A DNA stretch of 64,000 nt from Fragilariopsis cylindrus CCMP1102 (GCA_900095095.1 FMBT01000343.1:1-64000), one strand, 5' to 3'. Shown: positions 1 to 12,186, counted from the first letter of the stretch. The notes: generated from the sequence alone by a model not told the origin. A program made the numbers and translations.

Positions 1-1
1 A

Positions 2-3000
2 ATGAGGAATGTGAAATTGCCAGAGTTTAGCAATGGTAGAAAATTAGAATTCGTAACAACCAGACTATTCGATTCTCCCAACTGTCAGTATGATATTATC
101 TTAGGAAGGGACTTCCTTAGATTAGCAGGAATCTCAATGTCTTGGGAAACAAGCACAATAAAGTGGATAGATCGGACGGTACCGATGAAAACTCCACATC
201 ATTACAACAACAATATCAATGATACTGTCGATCAGTACAAAGAAGATGAACTCTTCGAGATTAAAACAATATTAGAACGAAAATACAAAAAGTAACGCCG
301 AAAGAGTGTGCTGATGAACAGGACCATATGTCGTTAGATGAACGAATTAAGTTCGAACAGATGTTAGAAAAACATAAAAAGTTATTTGATGGAAAATTAG
401 GATATTATCCACATGAGAAGCTTCACTTACAACTCAAACAAAATTCAAAACCAGTTCACAAAAAGCCATACCCTGTTCCGTACACAAGACAAGAGGTCTT
501 CAAACGCGAATTAGAAAATCTAGAAAAGGATGGAGTACTACGTCGTTGTGGTATGACTGACTGGGCTTCACCAACATTCATCATCCCAAAAAGCAATAAT
601 ACAGTTAGATGGGTGAGTGATTTTCGTGAATTGAATAAACACCTAGAACGTCCACAGTATCCGGTACCTAAAATACAAGACATCATGTTAAAACAGAGAG
701 GTTACAGTCACTTTACAAAGATTGATCTGTCTATGATGTTCTACTGTTTTGAAATGGATGAAGAGAGCAAAGCTCTCTGTACAATTACAACACCATTTGG
801 TAAATATCAATACAATCGAGTACCAATGGGTATCAAAGTCTCTCCAGATTTTGCCCAATCTATGATAAAGAAAATATTACATGGTCTAGATATAGACGCA
901 TACATGGATGACCTTGGTATATGGACCAAAGGTACATTCGATGATCACTTTCGAATAGTTGATACAGTTTTGAAAAGACTAACATCAAATGGAATGAAAT
1001 GCAATCCGTTGAAATGTAAATGGGGAGTCAAGGAAGCGCACTTCCTTGGCCATTACATGACACCAGACGGGATAACCCCAATGCGAAATAAGATTGATGC
1101 AGTACTGAAATTGGGTCGACCGACTGATAAAACAATGGTTCGATCATTCATTGGTGCAGTAACTTTTTACAAAAGCATGTGGCCACGACGATCACATATA
1201 CTTGCACCATTACACGAATTGACTGGTGATGTACCCTTTGTATGGGGTCCTCGTCAAGTACAAGCATTTGATACTATGAAGGCAATGATTGCTGCAGACG
1301 CAATGACAACATACCCCGATTTAAGTCTACCATTTGATATATATACAGACGCAAGTGACTATCAACTTGGAGCTGCTATCATACAAAATGGAAAACCAAT
1401 TGCTTATTGGTCAAAGAAATTAACTGAATCACAAAAGAATTATAATACAACAGAGAAGGAACTTCTCGCAATTGTTATGTGTGTAAAGGAATATCATGAT
1501 ATATTATATGGAGGTCGTTTGAATGTATTCACTGACCACAAAAATCTAACCTTTCACACGCTATCGCCTCCACGAGTGATGAGATGGAAACTTTTCCTGG
1601 AAGATTATGATATTAACTTACAATACGTTCCAGGTAAAGTCAATGTTCTTGCAGATGCTTTTTCAAGGCTCCCTAGAATGGATGGACCCTCGCCGGGGAA
1701 GAATGAGTTAAAAGGAAAACTTATTGATTGGAATAAGATAATAGTACCAACAGATGAAGAAGATGTATTCTTTTCATATGATGAACAGGACAAAGATCCT
1801 CAAATACTACCAACAATATGTCGGAATGAAGACATTGAAATGATTGAACTATTCATGAACTTACCTACATTACAGGAAATGAATTGTCCAACAACAGTTC
1901 ATAACATACAACAACATCAAGCTGGTGATGCGGCGTTGATACAGATGTCATTAGCTCACCCAGAAATCTATCCAATAAAAGTCATCAACAGACGCAATCT
2001 AATATGCTATCGAAACAATGCAACAGTATTAGAACCGGAATGGAAAATATACCTACCACAATCAATGATACAGAACGTGATACGATGGTATCATCTATTA
2101 CTAGGCCATTGTGGAGTTACAAAGGTATACGACACAATAAGGGCTAGATTTCATGCAGAAAGATTATCAGTGCATTGTAAGCAGTATGTATGTCCAGAAA
2201 ACTGTCATATGTACAAACAACAAGGCAGAGGATATGGTAAACTACCTCCAAGACATGCGAACATAGCACCTTGGAATGAAGTATGTATCGATCTAATCGG
2301 TCCTTGGGAAATAGTTGTCAATGGAAATATATGCGTGTTCAAAGCACTAACATGTATTGATCCAGTAACAAATTTAGTAGAACTGATTCGAATTCAAAAC
2401 AAAACCATGTTACATGTCGCAGAACAGTTTGAAAACTCGTGGCTGTCAAGATATCCAAGACCAAATAGATGTGTACATGACAATGGAACAGAGTTCATAG
2501 GATGGAGATTCGTTGATCTCTTAGCAAGATATGGTATACATGATGTATGCACAGCAGTACGAAATCCGCAAGCGAATGCAATATGCGAAAGAATGCATCA
2601 GACGATAGGAGACATACTACGAGTAGTATTACACACTAATCCACCACAGAATGAGAATGATGCCAATCAGGTAATGGATAATGCATTAGCAACCTGTATG
2701 CATGCAATGAGATGCTCAGTCAGTGCACCTATAGGAACTTCGCCAGGAGCAATGGTATATGGTAGAGATATGATTATGGATGTACCACTACTAGCGAATT
2801 TAGCAACGATCCGAAATGGACGTCAACAGATGATTGATGAAAATCTAATCAAACAAAATAAAAGAAGAATTGAACATCACTTTCGTGTTGGTGATAGAGT
2901 AATGCAAATCGTATGGAATAAGTCAAAACTATCAGAACGGTCTTCAGGTCCCTTCCGAATTCTAGCAACTCATACTAATGGTAACATCACAATACAACGA

Positions 3001-3063
3001 ACGCCTACAGTGACAGATACACAGTCAACAAGATGGTTCGCACCGTACAAGGGCATTGAATAA
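2..3063 (+). mobile_element. Ty3/gypsy-type LTR retroelement, pol region (3' part of element)
   Basis: This is a fossil or recent copy of an LTR retrotransposon cut by the left window edge. The first ~300 bases encode the end of an aspartic-protease-like domain (YDIILGRDFL). A long open pol region from 328 to 3063 then carries, in order, reverse transcriptase (FTKIDLSMMFY, active-site YMDDL near 900), RNase H (YTDASDYQLGA, TEKELLAIV near 1340-1480) and an integrase with an HHCC-like zinc region (LLGHCG ... CPENCHMY near 2100-2210) and a D,D-E core (CIDLIGPW, HDNGTEF, NAICERMH). The order RT-RNaseH-integrase is that of Ty3/gypsy rather than copia. The pol part looks whole, which suggests a young copy. 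Gag and the 5' LTR lie outside the window. Confidence 0.93.
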
Positions 3064-3120
3064 GAATTGTAATGGAAATCAAGATAGCCTCCACGCGGAA
3101 GCTTGATCTTAGTGGGAGAG

Positions 3121-3410
3121 TGTAGCAAACGGTCACATACTGCTGTTATGAAATGAGAGTAGGCAAGTCACACCAAATGTTTTGGTGCTTAGCTGTTACC
3201 GCAGAAATATAATATTTCACCTGAACAGCTGAAACACACACACAAATTTGTCACAAGCAGGGACTTTCAAATTCAATTCTTTGGCTTTTTAGACGTGGCT
3301 CTTTACTAACGTGATTTACAAAAAATTCCGTTCGCTGTTGTACGGTAGTTAGTTTCGGTCCCCTCTCCTCACTCCACAATTGTTCCCAATCTTCGTTCAC
3401 AATCACAACA
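3121..3410 (+). repeat. 3' LTR of the gypsy-type element (right end tentative)
   Basis: A purine-rich tract (AGTGGGAGAG, 3111-3120) is followed directly by TGTAGCAAAC. This is the expected arrangement of a polypurine tract abutting the 5'-TG of a 3' LTR. The left end is therefore well supported. The right end is a guess at ...ATCACAACA near 3410, the first reasonable CA end. It cannot be confirmed because the 5' LTR and left target-site duplication are outside the window. The LTR ends only about 200 bp before the start codon of the next gene. Confidence 0.5.
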
Positions 3411-3615
3411 TACTATCCGAAACGCAATTTCTCCACGTTCGCCTATCTACTATCATAAAAGTACTGGTAGGGAGATATAAAGTAAGAGTTCTTCCGATCC
3501 GTTAGAAGGCACTACACAAGAGATAAATACCGAAATTACTGGTACACTGAAAAGTTCCTTCGAAGATACATATTTATATATATCACACAAAACAAAATAA
3601 AATAAAATACGAACA

Positions 3616-6385
3616 ATGAGATCTATTAGAATATACAATCAATTATTGCTGCAGTGCCTATCGGCCATTTTTTTGTTATGGCCTGTAGCAATTATTACAA
3701 GTCGAGGGACTTTTGAACATGAAGGTTTCATTGAAGAATTAGTTGGTAGTCAAAGATCATTTACGGGTGCATTCATACCGAATCCCTCCGCACCCGAAAC
3801 AAAACCTCCAATGCTACTACTATCAAATAAGAGAGGTATCATCAACGTTATGACGAATCCTGATGAATCAACATCATCAATAGAAATTTTGGATATCGAA
3901 TATGCATTATGTACAAGTGTCGAACGTGGATTGCAATCTGTTACGCCACATCCGAACTTTCTTGAAAATAATTATATATACTTATTTTATACTGCATTTT
4001 CACCTGGTTGTTTAGAAGATGAAGTATTCGGTCCAAGAAATCGATTATCACGTTTTAAAATGGATCCTGAAACATACCGTATTAAAAATGAAACAGAAGA
4101 AGTACTGTTGGAAGGTGTAAGTACTGTATTATTAATCTCATATTTTATCTTTTCATATCATACATATTATTTGCATACCTTTTATTTCTTTTACTAACAA
4201 AATGCTACTATTTAATCCATTTCGTTTTCTTTCGGACTGATGTTTTATCTTAAAGGCTCCGACTCATAAAGCTTTTCATAACGGCGGTGCTGTTAAATTC
4301 GGTAACGATGGATATCTGTATGTTACCACGGGTGATGGTGGTGGAGATGGAAAGGGAACATCACAGGATATGACAAACCTACATGGGTCACTAATGAGAT
4401 TGAACGATGATGGGACTGTCCCCCTAGACAATCCATTTACATTTCAGGGTGGATATAATGGTGTCCCCTGTGGACAAAATGGTGGAGTACTACCAGACGA
4501 TGCACCACAAAATGCTGTTTGTTCAGAAATATTTAGTTATGGATTTCGTAATCCATTCCGTATTGTAATGGATCCAACTGAAACAGAAAAGACGAAATTT
4601 TATGTGAATGATGTTGGTGGTGCAGTTTGGGAAGAAATTAGTGAGGCTGGGACAGATTTTCCTGGAAAGAATTATGGTTGGCCGATGTATGAAGGTCCGT
4701 GTAAGTTTGGACAGACACAAGATTGTCCTTTATTGGATCCAAACAGTAACGTCCAAAATCGTGATAATTTCCATCAACCCTTGTATTATTATCAACATGA
4801 ACAGGAACGTGAGGGAGGAGCGATCACTGGTGGTGCGTTCGTTCCAGAAGGGATCTGGCCTGCTGAATACAATTACGTATACGCCGATTTTATCTTTCAT
4901 TCTATTTATAATCTAGTTTCGGCACCAGATGATCGATGTGATTCATGCCTGCCACCAATACCATCTTATAAAAACGAAACATTCTACACATCACTTAAGG
5001 ATGAAGAACAACATGCAAACTACGCACGTATTGTTGATATGTTCTTCGGCCCATATAAAGACACCCAAGCATTGTACATATTCAAGCATGGTGGAACAGA
5101 TAATATTTGGAGAATACGCTATACTGGGAGCGACAATATTCCTCCCGTGGCAAATATTGAAGTATTAACTAATAATGTTGACGTTGGTGAGATCGTAGCC
5201 TTTGATGGAAGTACTAGCTACGATGCTGACGATACCGTTCTTCAGTACAAATGGGATTTCGGAGACGAAGTATCGTTTTCAAGGGAACAGAATCCTATCC
5301 ATGTTTATCCAGTGGCTGGACAGTACACAGTACGATTAGCGGTGACCGATTCCGCAAATCATACTCAAACATCGTCAGTTGTTATCGTCGCTGGGACTCC
5401 CCCGACTCTTAATATAACGTCGCCCGTTGAGGGTGATGAATTCTTTGTTGGGGAGATCCTTACTTTGAGTGGGGTTGCATACGATTCATCTGGTGGTCTT
5501 TTAAAGGACAATCAAATATCATGGGAGGTACGAAAGCACCATGCTGATCATTGGCATCCCTTTTTAGATGAAAAGGCTGGAAATAATATGTTGCTATTCC
5601 CAGCCCCAGAACCGGAAGATTATTTAGCAGCAACCAACAGTTATCTTGAAATCATCATGTACGCAACCGATTCTAACGGTCTTATATCAACCATGTCTCG
5701 AAATGTTTATCCTCGACTTGTTGAGGTTTGTGTGGACAGTGAACCACAAGGCTTAGAAGTTTTGGTTGACGAGTATCCTGTCAAGACACCTTTACGGATC
5801 ACATCTTGGGTGAATCACGAATTGCGTCTGCGGACAACCGATCAAGATCTATATACATTTTCTTCTTGGTCCGATGGAATTGTCATCAATGATCGAGAAA
5901 TGAGATTACGAAATGGCACTTACCCCGGTGTCGTTGCTTCATTTTGTGTCGATGGTAATAATACATGCGTATCTCAGGCACAAGCTCGTGCGGCGAGTGA
6001 TATTCTCCTCGCTCCGAGATGTCTCACGAACGCTCCCACGTCTGGACCGACTCTCGCAGCATCCGGCTCACCAACAGAAGGTCCGACTATGGGTCCTTCT
6101 CACGCTCCATCCGCTGCTGAAAAAGCACTCGCTCCCACAGAAGAAGAAGAAGATTGGCCCCAAGACATGACAGAGGACGATGAACCTGGAATTAAAGATC
6201 CTGTTCCCGAACGTCCTGTCGATGACATAGCGATGATCAATCAAGACGATCAACTATGGAATTTATTCGAGGACGAAGATGATGATTCGGGAGGTTCGAC
6301 TACCGTTTATTACAGCACGACGCTACTACTACGCCTTGTACTTTGTTCGTTGACATGCGCAATTATTTTATCGACTCAAATATAA
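3616..6385 (+). CDS. Secreted/surface glucose-sorbosone dehydrogenase-like protein with PKD domain
   Basis: Two exons, 3616-4116 and 4256-6385, joined by a 139-nt GT-AG intron (GTAAGT at 4117, AG at 4255), give about 876 aa. The N-terminus is a signal peptide (hydrophobic LLLQCLSAIFLLWPVAII). A beta-propeller of the GSDH/HHIP family (PQQ-dependent sugar dehydrogenases) follows, recognisable from HNGGAVKFGNDGYLYVTTGD, LHGSLMRLNDDG and YGFRNPFR. A PKD/Ig-like domain comes next (AFDGSTSYDADDTVLQYKWD). A Ser/Thr/Pro-rich stretch, a strongly acidic stretch and a C-terminal hydrophobic tail (TTLLLRLVLCSLTCAIIL) suggest a GPI or tail anchor at the cell surface. The family oxidises sugars or binds ligands; substrate and cofactor cannot be read from the sequence. 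It lies just downstream of the LTR and converges on the next gene. Confidence 0.85.
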
Positions 6386-6637
6386 TTGTAACGCAGAGGA
6401 AATAATATTCTACTAGAGAAATAGGTTGAGACGTCGAACGCACACTGCTTGTACGTCGCTACTTCTACTATTGTTACCATTAATGATATTGTTTAACTAT
6501 AATATTTATATTGTTTATCATTGAGGTTATTATTCGATATTTCTTTCTGGATCTCTGCGTAAATTGTGCGTTGCTGTATTGATTTCAACCATAACATCAT
6601 CAATTGGTTATCAGGTAATTTTAATGTATTTTCATAT

Positions 6638-8185
6638 TCAAAGCTCGTTACCGATGACGTTAACGTTGGATCCTCTGAAAAGTGACCACATTTTAGGAAA
6701 GATTACTGCAGCACCAGCCAAAGCGCTCAAACAGATGATTTTCTCATAGTAAAAGTTGTAGTTCCGCGCTGTCGAGTAGCGTAAATTATCGGTATCTTTC
6801 ATAAGTCGTAACAATGCAGGCATTGGGACTATTCCGAATGTCAATTTGTGCAATAGCATCATGCCACCGATTTGCAATTTGTAAGATAGTGGTGAATTCT
6901 CTCTTCCACGTGACTTCCTAGCACCGATTCCACCATACGTCAAATCAACAGCAGCCGTGGCATCCTCGAACCTGGCGTCGTTGAATTTTTTAACCAACTC
7001 TCGTGTCCATTCTTCTCCATCGCCGTCCCCCTTATTCTTTTCTGTTGATAGCTCATCGAGACATCGGGTAAAGACAGCGACACTTTCCAAAGCACAATTG
7101 CACCCCTGACCAAGGGACGGCCACATTCCATGACCAGAGTCGCCGAGCAGAATCACACCACCATCCTCATTACCAAGACTTGATGACCATACACACAAAC
7201 CTCCATTCGCAATTTCATTTTCCCGGAGCTGTTCTTCAATTTCAGATAGACGACCTTCGTCAACAGTATCGGGAAGAATTGCAGTCAATGGAGCACGGTA
7301 TCCGTCATCGGTTTCACGAAAGGATTGCAACTGACCCTCTGGGAAAACGATTGCAAATAATGTTGAATTATTAGCGTCACTTTGTTGTGTCACCAACGGA
7401 TAAGCGAGACAAATTGCGTTGTATTCCTTATTGTTCCATGCGTGCATCCTCGTTCCCTCCGGTGTGTCTGCGTTATTATCATGTAGGCACCTTGGTAGGC
7501 TGACCACCTGATATTCCATCGAATCTTCTTCTGTCCGAGCCGTAAAGTCTTTTAAAGTTTTGTTATCTGCAACCATTAAATTCCGTAGTTTGCTTCTGCT
7601 TCCATCCGCTCCAATCAATAAATCGTATTTAACGTCGATCTTCGTAGTATCTTTCTCTTCGGCGCCGGAAGTACGTAATTTCGACGAATTGATTACAGCG
7701 AAGGTAGCAATTTTGTTTTCAAAGTCAACGTCAACAAGACGATGTTGATAATGAACTCGAACGCCAGATTCGGTTGCCGCGTCTAAAAGACAACCAGCTA
7801 GAACTTTCCGAGGAACGATCAACGACTTCGTTCCACGACTAATCACTTTGACTTTTGTTGTATTCTTTTTAGATGAGTGTCGAGCCATATCTGTACTGAT
7901 CACTGCTCCTTCTTCTGTAAATTTAGTTAGATCCAGACCGGTCGAATCTTGAATTCCCTGTTGTCCACGACGACCCAAGGCTATAATATAGGCTTTGCTA
8001 GATGTTTTGGACAAATCTTTGGGATGCGGATAGGCTTCGTAAAGATTGACGTTGTAACCACGATCTGACATGGCTTTCGCAGCACACGCCCCAGAAGGGC
8101 CACCACCTACAATTACCACAGTCTTATCACCATTGTTGTTATTGTTGCTGTTAGCGTTAGCGTTAGCGTTATCATTAGATGTCAT
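6638..8185 (-). CDS. FAD-dependent monooxygenase, kynurenine 3-monooxygenase-like
   Basis: A single-exon protein of 515 aa starting at ATG 8185 after a short Asn-rich lead. Residues ~22-50 form the Rossmann FAD-binding motif (VVIVGGGPSGACAAKAM). GADGSRSKLRNL near residue 193 and GDSGHGMWPSLGQGCNCALE near 370 are the DG and GD motifs of class A flavoprotein monooxygenases. The spacing and the extended C-terminus with a hydrophobic segment (IICLSALAGAAVIF) resemble KMO, which hydroxylates kynurenine at the outer mitochondrial membrane with NADPH and O2. A different aromatic substrate is possible because substrate residues were not checked. It is divergent from the ferredoxin/MBL gene, with a 564-bp shared upstream region. 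Confidence 0.8.
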   Translation of the reverse strand: MTSNDNANANANSNNNNNGDKTVVIVGGGPSGACAAKAMSDRGYNVNLYEAYPHPKDLSKTSSKAYIIALGRRGQQGIQDSTGLDLTKFTEEGAVISTDMARHSSKKNTTKVKVISRGTKSLIVPRKVLAGCLLDAATESGVRVHYQHRLVDVDFENKIATFAVINSSKLRTSGAEEKDTTKIDVKYDLLIGADGSRSKLRNLMVADNKTLKDFTARTEEDSMEYQVVSLPRCLHDNNADTPEGTRMHAWNNKEYNAICLAYPLVTQQSDANNSTLFAIVFPEGQLQSFRETDDGYRAPLTAILPDTVDEGRLSEIEEQLRENEIANGGLCVWSSSLGNEDGGVILLGDSGHGMWPSLGQGCNCALESVAVFTRCLDELSTEKNKGDGDGEEWTRELVKKFNDARFEDATAAVDLTYGGIGARKSRGRENSPLSYKLQIGGMMLLHKLTFGIVPMPALLRLMKDTDNLRYSTARNYNFYYEKIICLSALAGAAVIFPKMWSLFRGSNVNVIGNEL

Positions 8186-8749
8186 CTTTCGTAGAACTTT
8201 GTTTCGTAAAAAATATTATTAAGATTCAAAAAAGAGTATCTAATTTTATACAAGATTGAAGATGTGTGGGAAGTGTCAAGTGGGAAGAAGGCATCTACTA
8301 GTACATTAACTTACAGTAAATTCAACGCGAAATAATTAAAAGAATTCTAAAATGAAGAAAAGGACGAAGGGTGAAAAGGCGGTTCGAGTGAAGTGATTAC
8401 TTCTATTTAGTGACATAATTCAAACTTCAACGTACCAATCCCGCTTTCTCAAAAGGGTTATGATATATATATTAGACGTGGATAGCATAGTAGGAACATG
8501 CCCAGGCAATATTGGCCGTATAATGTTGTATTGTATTCCTCTTTTTTCATACAGTCGCCACGCGAACAATCACAGCGATAAATCTTACAGATAAGACTCA
8601 CTCATAGAAACTAAAGTATGTCAATTACGATGATGTCAAAGATCCATTTTTTGTCATTTTTCATTATTTCGATGCAATAGTACCCGAATACCGTATTTCA
8701 GTTTCATTGTTTCATTGTTCCATTTTTCATTCACAATTATTCATATAAC
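8186..8749. promoter_or_regulatory. Shared intergenic region between divergent genes
   Basis: 564 bp between the start codons of the KMO-like gene (minus) and the ferredoxin/MBL gene (plus). It is AT-rich, with a short TATATATATA at about 8463-8472. No RNA gene or repeat is evident. Both promoters must lie here, but no specific element can be assigned. Confidence 0.4.
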
Positions 8750-10126
8750 ATGTCAAATGTGTCAATATTTCAAAGAATACGATGTACTGTAAGCACAAAT
8801 AGTAACATGGTATCGAAGATGTGGTCGACAGTTATCATTCTTATTCAATTTATCTTATTCGCCGACGAGAGGTGTCTTCTTCGCTCGTCTTGTTTGAGTG
8901 TTACAGCGGCCCGTGGTCGACTTCTTGATAACGTCGAAGGTCCACTATACGTGAACAATAAATGTATCAATTGCGCTGCTTGTAGTTCATTTTCACCATC
9001 GGTATTTTCTCGAAATACTGACGGTAATTATCATGTCGTTTATAAACAACCAAGTTCTGAAAAAGAAATAGAAGAATCGAGAGCAGCCTTAGCTGCATGT
9101 CCCGTTGCTGCTATTCGAGTTGACCATATTAAACATGGCAAAGACAACGATGAGAGTACATATGCTTACGCATACGCACACGACCATCAGAATGAACTTG
9201 CTATCAATCCAAAATTTAATGGACGGCCACATCCTTTTCCAAGATTAGTTTCACCGAATAATTTTCCTAATGATGTATATTATATTGGACATCATTATTC
9301 CAAATCATTTGGTGCATTTCCTTACCTAGTTTCATCAACAACATCACCATCGGAATCAGCAAAATCAATGTCAAAATCTTGGATTATGGTCGATACACCA
9401 AAATATTCGCAGTCAGCTATTGATACAATTGAATCAATAACTGGATCAAATGGACCATCATATTTAGTATTAACACATGTTGATGATACAGCTGATCATA
9501 ATAAGTGGAAAAATAAGTATCCAAATTTAAAACGAATCTTTCATTCAGGTGATTTAGGACCAGTATATAATTGGATCGGTGATGATTCACTAGAAGATGT
9601 TGAAATATTATTAGGAATGAAATCACCTGTAGTATCAGTATCAGATTTATATGAAAAACAACAACAAAGATTACAGTTGTTCGATATAAATGGAAATCCG
9701 ATCGAGAATGATAATGATAATGATGTTGTTTTGGTTCATACTCCAGGGCATTCTCCTGGTTCTATATCTCTATTGAAACGACCGAAGAAGTCGATAAGTA
9801 ATGATAACAGTGAATATGAATATCCGGGGGTATTATTTACAGGTGATACTTATTCGTATACAACACGAGATGATGGACATATGACAGGTTTTCCTCGATA
9901 TGGAAATGATTTACGATTACAATCCAAGATTATACCTCTTTTATTAGACCTTGATTGGTTGATAATAGCACCTGGACATGGACATGTTCGTGATTACACT
10001 GCAACAACAACAACAACGATGACGTCGACCATGACATCAACGGCAACTGCAAAACATAATAATGATGTAAGGGAAAAGGAAATGGTAGACGCAATCGACG
10101 AATTGTTACATTACTCGCAAAACTAA
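8750..10126 (+). CDS. Ferredoxin-like 4Fe-4S domain fused to metallo-beta-lactamase-fold hydrolase
   Basis: 458 aa, single exon. The N-terminus has a hydrophobic segment (WSTVIILIQFILFADE) that fits a signal peptide or organelle presequence. Residues ~75-125 hold one 4Fe-4S ferredoxin unit (CINCAAC ... CPVAAI). From about residue 160 a metallo-beta-lactamase fold follows: LTHVDDTADHNKW near 240 stands in for the usual HxHxDH metal motif, VLVHTPGHSPGSISL near 330 supplies the next His, LFTGDTY the Asp, and APGHGH near 405 the last His. Ferredoxin-MBL fusions of this kind occur in plant and algal plastids, but I know of no settled substrate. The Fe-S unit suggests redox control or electron input to the hydrolase, which is inference. 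Confidence 0.82.
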   Translation: MSNVSIFQRIRCTVSTNSNMVSKMWSTVIILIQFILFADERCLLRSSCLSVTAARGRLLDNVEGPLYVNNKCINCAACSSFSPSVFSRNTDGNYHVVYKQPSSEKEIEESRAALAACPVAAIRVDHIKHGKDNDESTYAYAYAHDHQNELAINPKFNGRPHPFPRLVSPNNFPNDVYYIGHHYSKSFGAFPYLVSSTTSPSESAKSMSKSWIMVDTPKYSQSAIDTIESITGSNGPSYLVLTHVDDTADHNKWKNKYPNLKRIFHSGDLGPVYNWIGDDSLEDVEILLGMKSPVVSVSDLYEKQQQRLQLFDINGNPIENDNDNDVVLVHTPGHSPGSISLLKRPKKSISNDNSEYEYPGVLFTGDTYSYTTRDDGHMTGFPRYGNDLRLQSKIIPLLLDLDWLIIAPGHGHVRDYTATTTTTMTSTMTSTATAKHNNDVREKEMVDAIDELLHYSQN

Positions 10127-10315
10127 ACGGATGTATGTTTCATAGAAAAAGAATATCTTCTTCATGCTACGGCGCTTGGTGTACTCTCTTCCTCCTGTGA
10201 ACTTTATAAGTACAAAAATACTTATAGTAGATTAGAATATGCAATATGTGTTTATAGAAGAACGAATTAATAGGTATTTCCTACTAAAAGTACTATTTTT
10301 AGTAGGATTTCCATG

Positions 10316-11725
10316 CTACACTGTACTACTCGTCGCATCTAGTCCTAGTTGATCATCCTCCCCATTATAATTTGTGTAAGGATAATGGTATTCGTCAATT
10401 TCTCTTATTTCCCCACCTTGTTCTTCAGTACTACTTGTAATTGTCTCCGTTTTATGCTTTATTTCTGCATTTATGACGACTACATATTCCCCACTTATTG
10501 AGTTGCCACTGCCGAAAGTATTCTCCGCTGTCGATCCTTTCAAGATAACTTCAAAATTATGGTGTTGTGGTTGTTGGGTACCACCAATATCGTGTACTGG
10601 TGGTGGTAGTGACTGATGTGGTGAGGCGTCACCTCCATGTATTGAATCATTCGTATTATTTGTATTCACATCATTATCGATATTACTATTTAGGGATCGC
10701 TGCTGCTGCTCCTGATGCTGCCTTTGCTGTTCGATACCAAAATTTTGTATTGATTTATGCATACTCCTCAACTCAGTAAGTACACTTTCAATAGTTGGAG
10801 CCTTATTATGATAACCAGCGTCAACGTTTTTATCATTATTATTATTATGATTTAATACTTGCTGTGATTCGATGGGTTGCAAAGGCTGGAGCATTTTCTG
10901 CATATTTTTCAACTCAGCCATTACATCATCAATTGCGTTTTTTGTTGATTGGTGTTCTCCTCGATGGTTTCTAATAGATGGTCTTGGTAGAAGGTTGGTG
11001 TCGTGATGGGAATGATAATGATGATATGGATGTTGTTGAAGATAAATATTATCACCAACCAAATCATCAATGTGCCTTCGAAGGTTGTCACGTTCATTTA
11101 ATAGATAGTCCAGCCGATGATCCATCATATGTAGATTGTCCATATACACATCTTCTTCCTCAATGAAAGAACGACCGTGACTTTCCTCGACGTGTCGTGG
11201 TCGTGGCGTTGGATCATTATTGTAGATGATATTATTATTATTATTATTATTGGTATCAATGTAGTTCGTACCAAATAATTGTGCACCTCGACGTCCTCCA
11301 ACGAGAGATCTATCTTGCACAGATTGAATATTCCTGTGTAATCCTTCTTGTTCTCTTTCTCCTTCTCTATCATTATGGCTGCGTGAACCGTATCCATATA
11401 CGTCATTTGCATGATCGTGTTGATCGAAATTCTGCGCCGCAGTGGATCCACTCGAACCATAATATACTGAATACGGATGAGACGACATATCAGAAGATGA
11501 AAATAAGCGTGAATTAAACGCAACATCGATACGTGACAACGAGGATGCATGTCTAGAGGAAACTAGCTTATTATCATTTCTGCTGCTGCTGGTGCTGCTT
11601 TGAAATCTTGTTCTTGATGGCGTTTTCGCTACCAAATTGCTAGTCGACAAAGATTCGATTAGCACGAAAGTCGAAGCCAGCAACAGCTGAGCAGCAACAG
11701 CAACCACCGTCATATGTCGTTTCAT
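10316..11725 (-). CDS. Unknown secretory/plastid-targeted low-complexity protein
   Basis: 469 aa from ATG at 11725. The frame stays open five codons further upstream, but that part lacks an ATG. The N-terminus reads as a signal peptide (MTVVAVAAQLLLASTFVLIE) followed by a Ser/Thr/Arg-rich stretch like a transit peptide. The body is Asn/His/Gln-rich and has two related short helices, VMAELKNMQKMLQ and VLTELRSMHKSIQ, about 60 residues apart, plus one longer helical stretch (MDHRLDYLLNERDNLRRHIDDLV) that may form a coiled coil. The C-terminal ~80 residues (FEVILKGSTAENTF ... EYVVVINAEIKHKTE) look folded and beta-rich. I recognise no family. The next gene upstream is a similar small targeted protein on the same strand. 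Confidence 0.6.
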   Translation of the reverse strand: MKRHMTVVAVAAQLLLASTFVLIESLSTSNLVAKTPSRTRFQSSTSSSRNDNKLVSSRHASSLSRIDVAFNSRLFSSSDMSSHPYSVYYGSSGSTAAQNFDQHDHANDVYGYGSRSHNDREGEREQEGLHRNIQSVQDRSLVGGRRGAQLFGTNYIDTNNNNNNNIIYNNDPTPRPRHVEESHGRSFIEEEDVYMDNLHMMDHRLDYLLNERDNLRRHIDDLVGDNIYLQQHPYHHYHSHHDTNLLPRPSIRNHRGEHQSTKNAIDDVMAELKNMQKMLQPLQPIESQQVLNHNNNNDKNVDAGYHNKAPTIESVLTELRSMHKSIQNFGIEQQRQHQEQQQRSLNSNIDNDVNTNNTNDSIHGGDASPHQSLPPPVHDIGGTQQPQHHNFEVILKGSTAENTFGSGNSISGEYVVVINAEIKHKTETITSSTEEQGGEIREIDEYHYPYTNYNGEDDQLGLDATSSTV

Positions 11726-12186
11726 GGTGATTTCTAGCACTATAATATATGTACATATACATATAATTATAGAGCTTCGTCTGTGTTGACTTTAGTCTCA
11801 ATACTTGTACATTCAAAATGGAAAACAAGGAAATCGAATAAATGAAGGAAGGTATACTCGAAAATATCCCCCCGGCTACAAAACGTCTATCACTGACGTC
11901 AAGTTTCATTTTTGACTAACGGCACATTTCCGACAAAAATGTGACGAAAATCATGTGCTGAAGAAATGTGCACGCACAAATTGAATAGATTAGTTTCTTT
12001 TTAATTTTAATTCGCCGAAACACGCTAGGGTGAACATGGTCCAGCAAATTAAAAAAACCTACTACGGTAGTAAGTACAAAAAAGTTCCATTTTAGAGACA
12101 ACTACAACTTGTATATATAACAAATTTTATTCTATTACTATTATATTACTTCAGAACGTAATTTAAATATGTATGTATTACGATTC
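11726..12186. other. Intergenic region, no gene seen
   Basis: 461 bp between two minus-strand genes. It is AT-rich, with a TATATATA tract near 11748-11765. Open frames here are short and without recognisable sequence. It should hold the promoter of the 10316-11725 gene and the 3' end of the upstream gene. Confidence 0.4.

Noticed and set aside
11725-11740. Longer start of the 10316-11725 protein
   Set aside because: It begins at GTG; the ATG at 11725 puts the signal peptide at the N-terminus.
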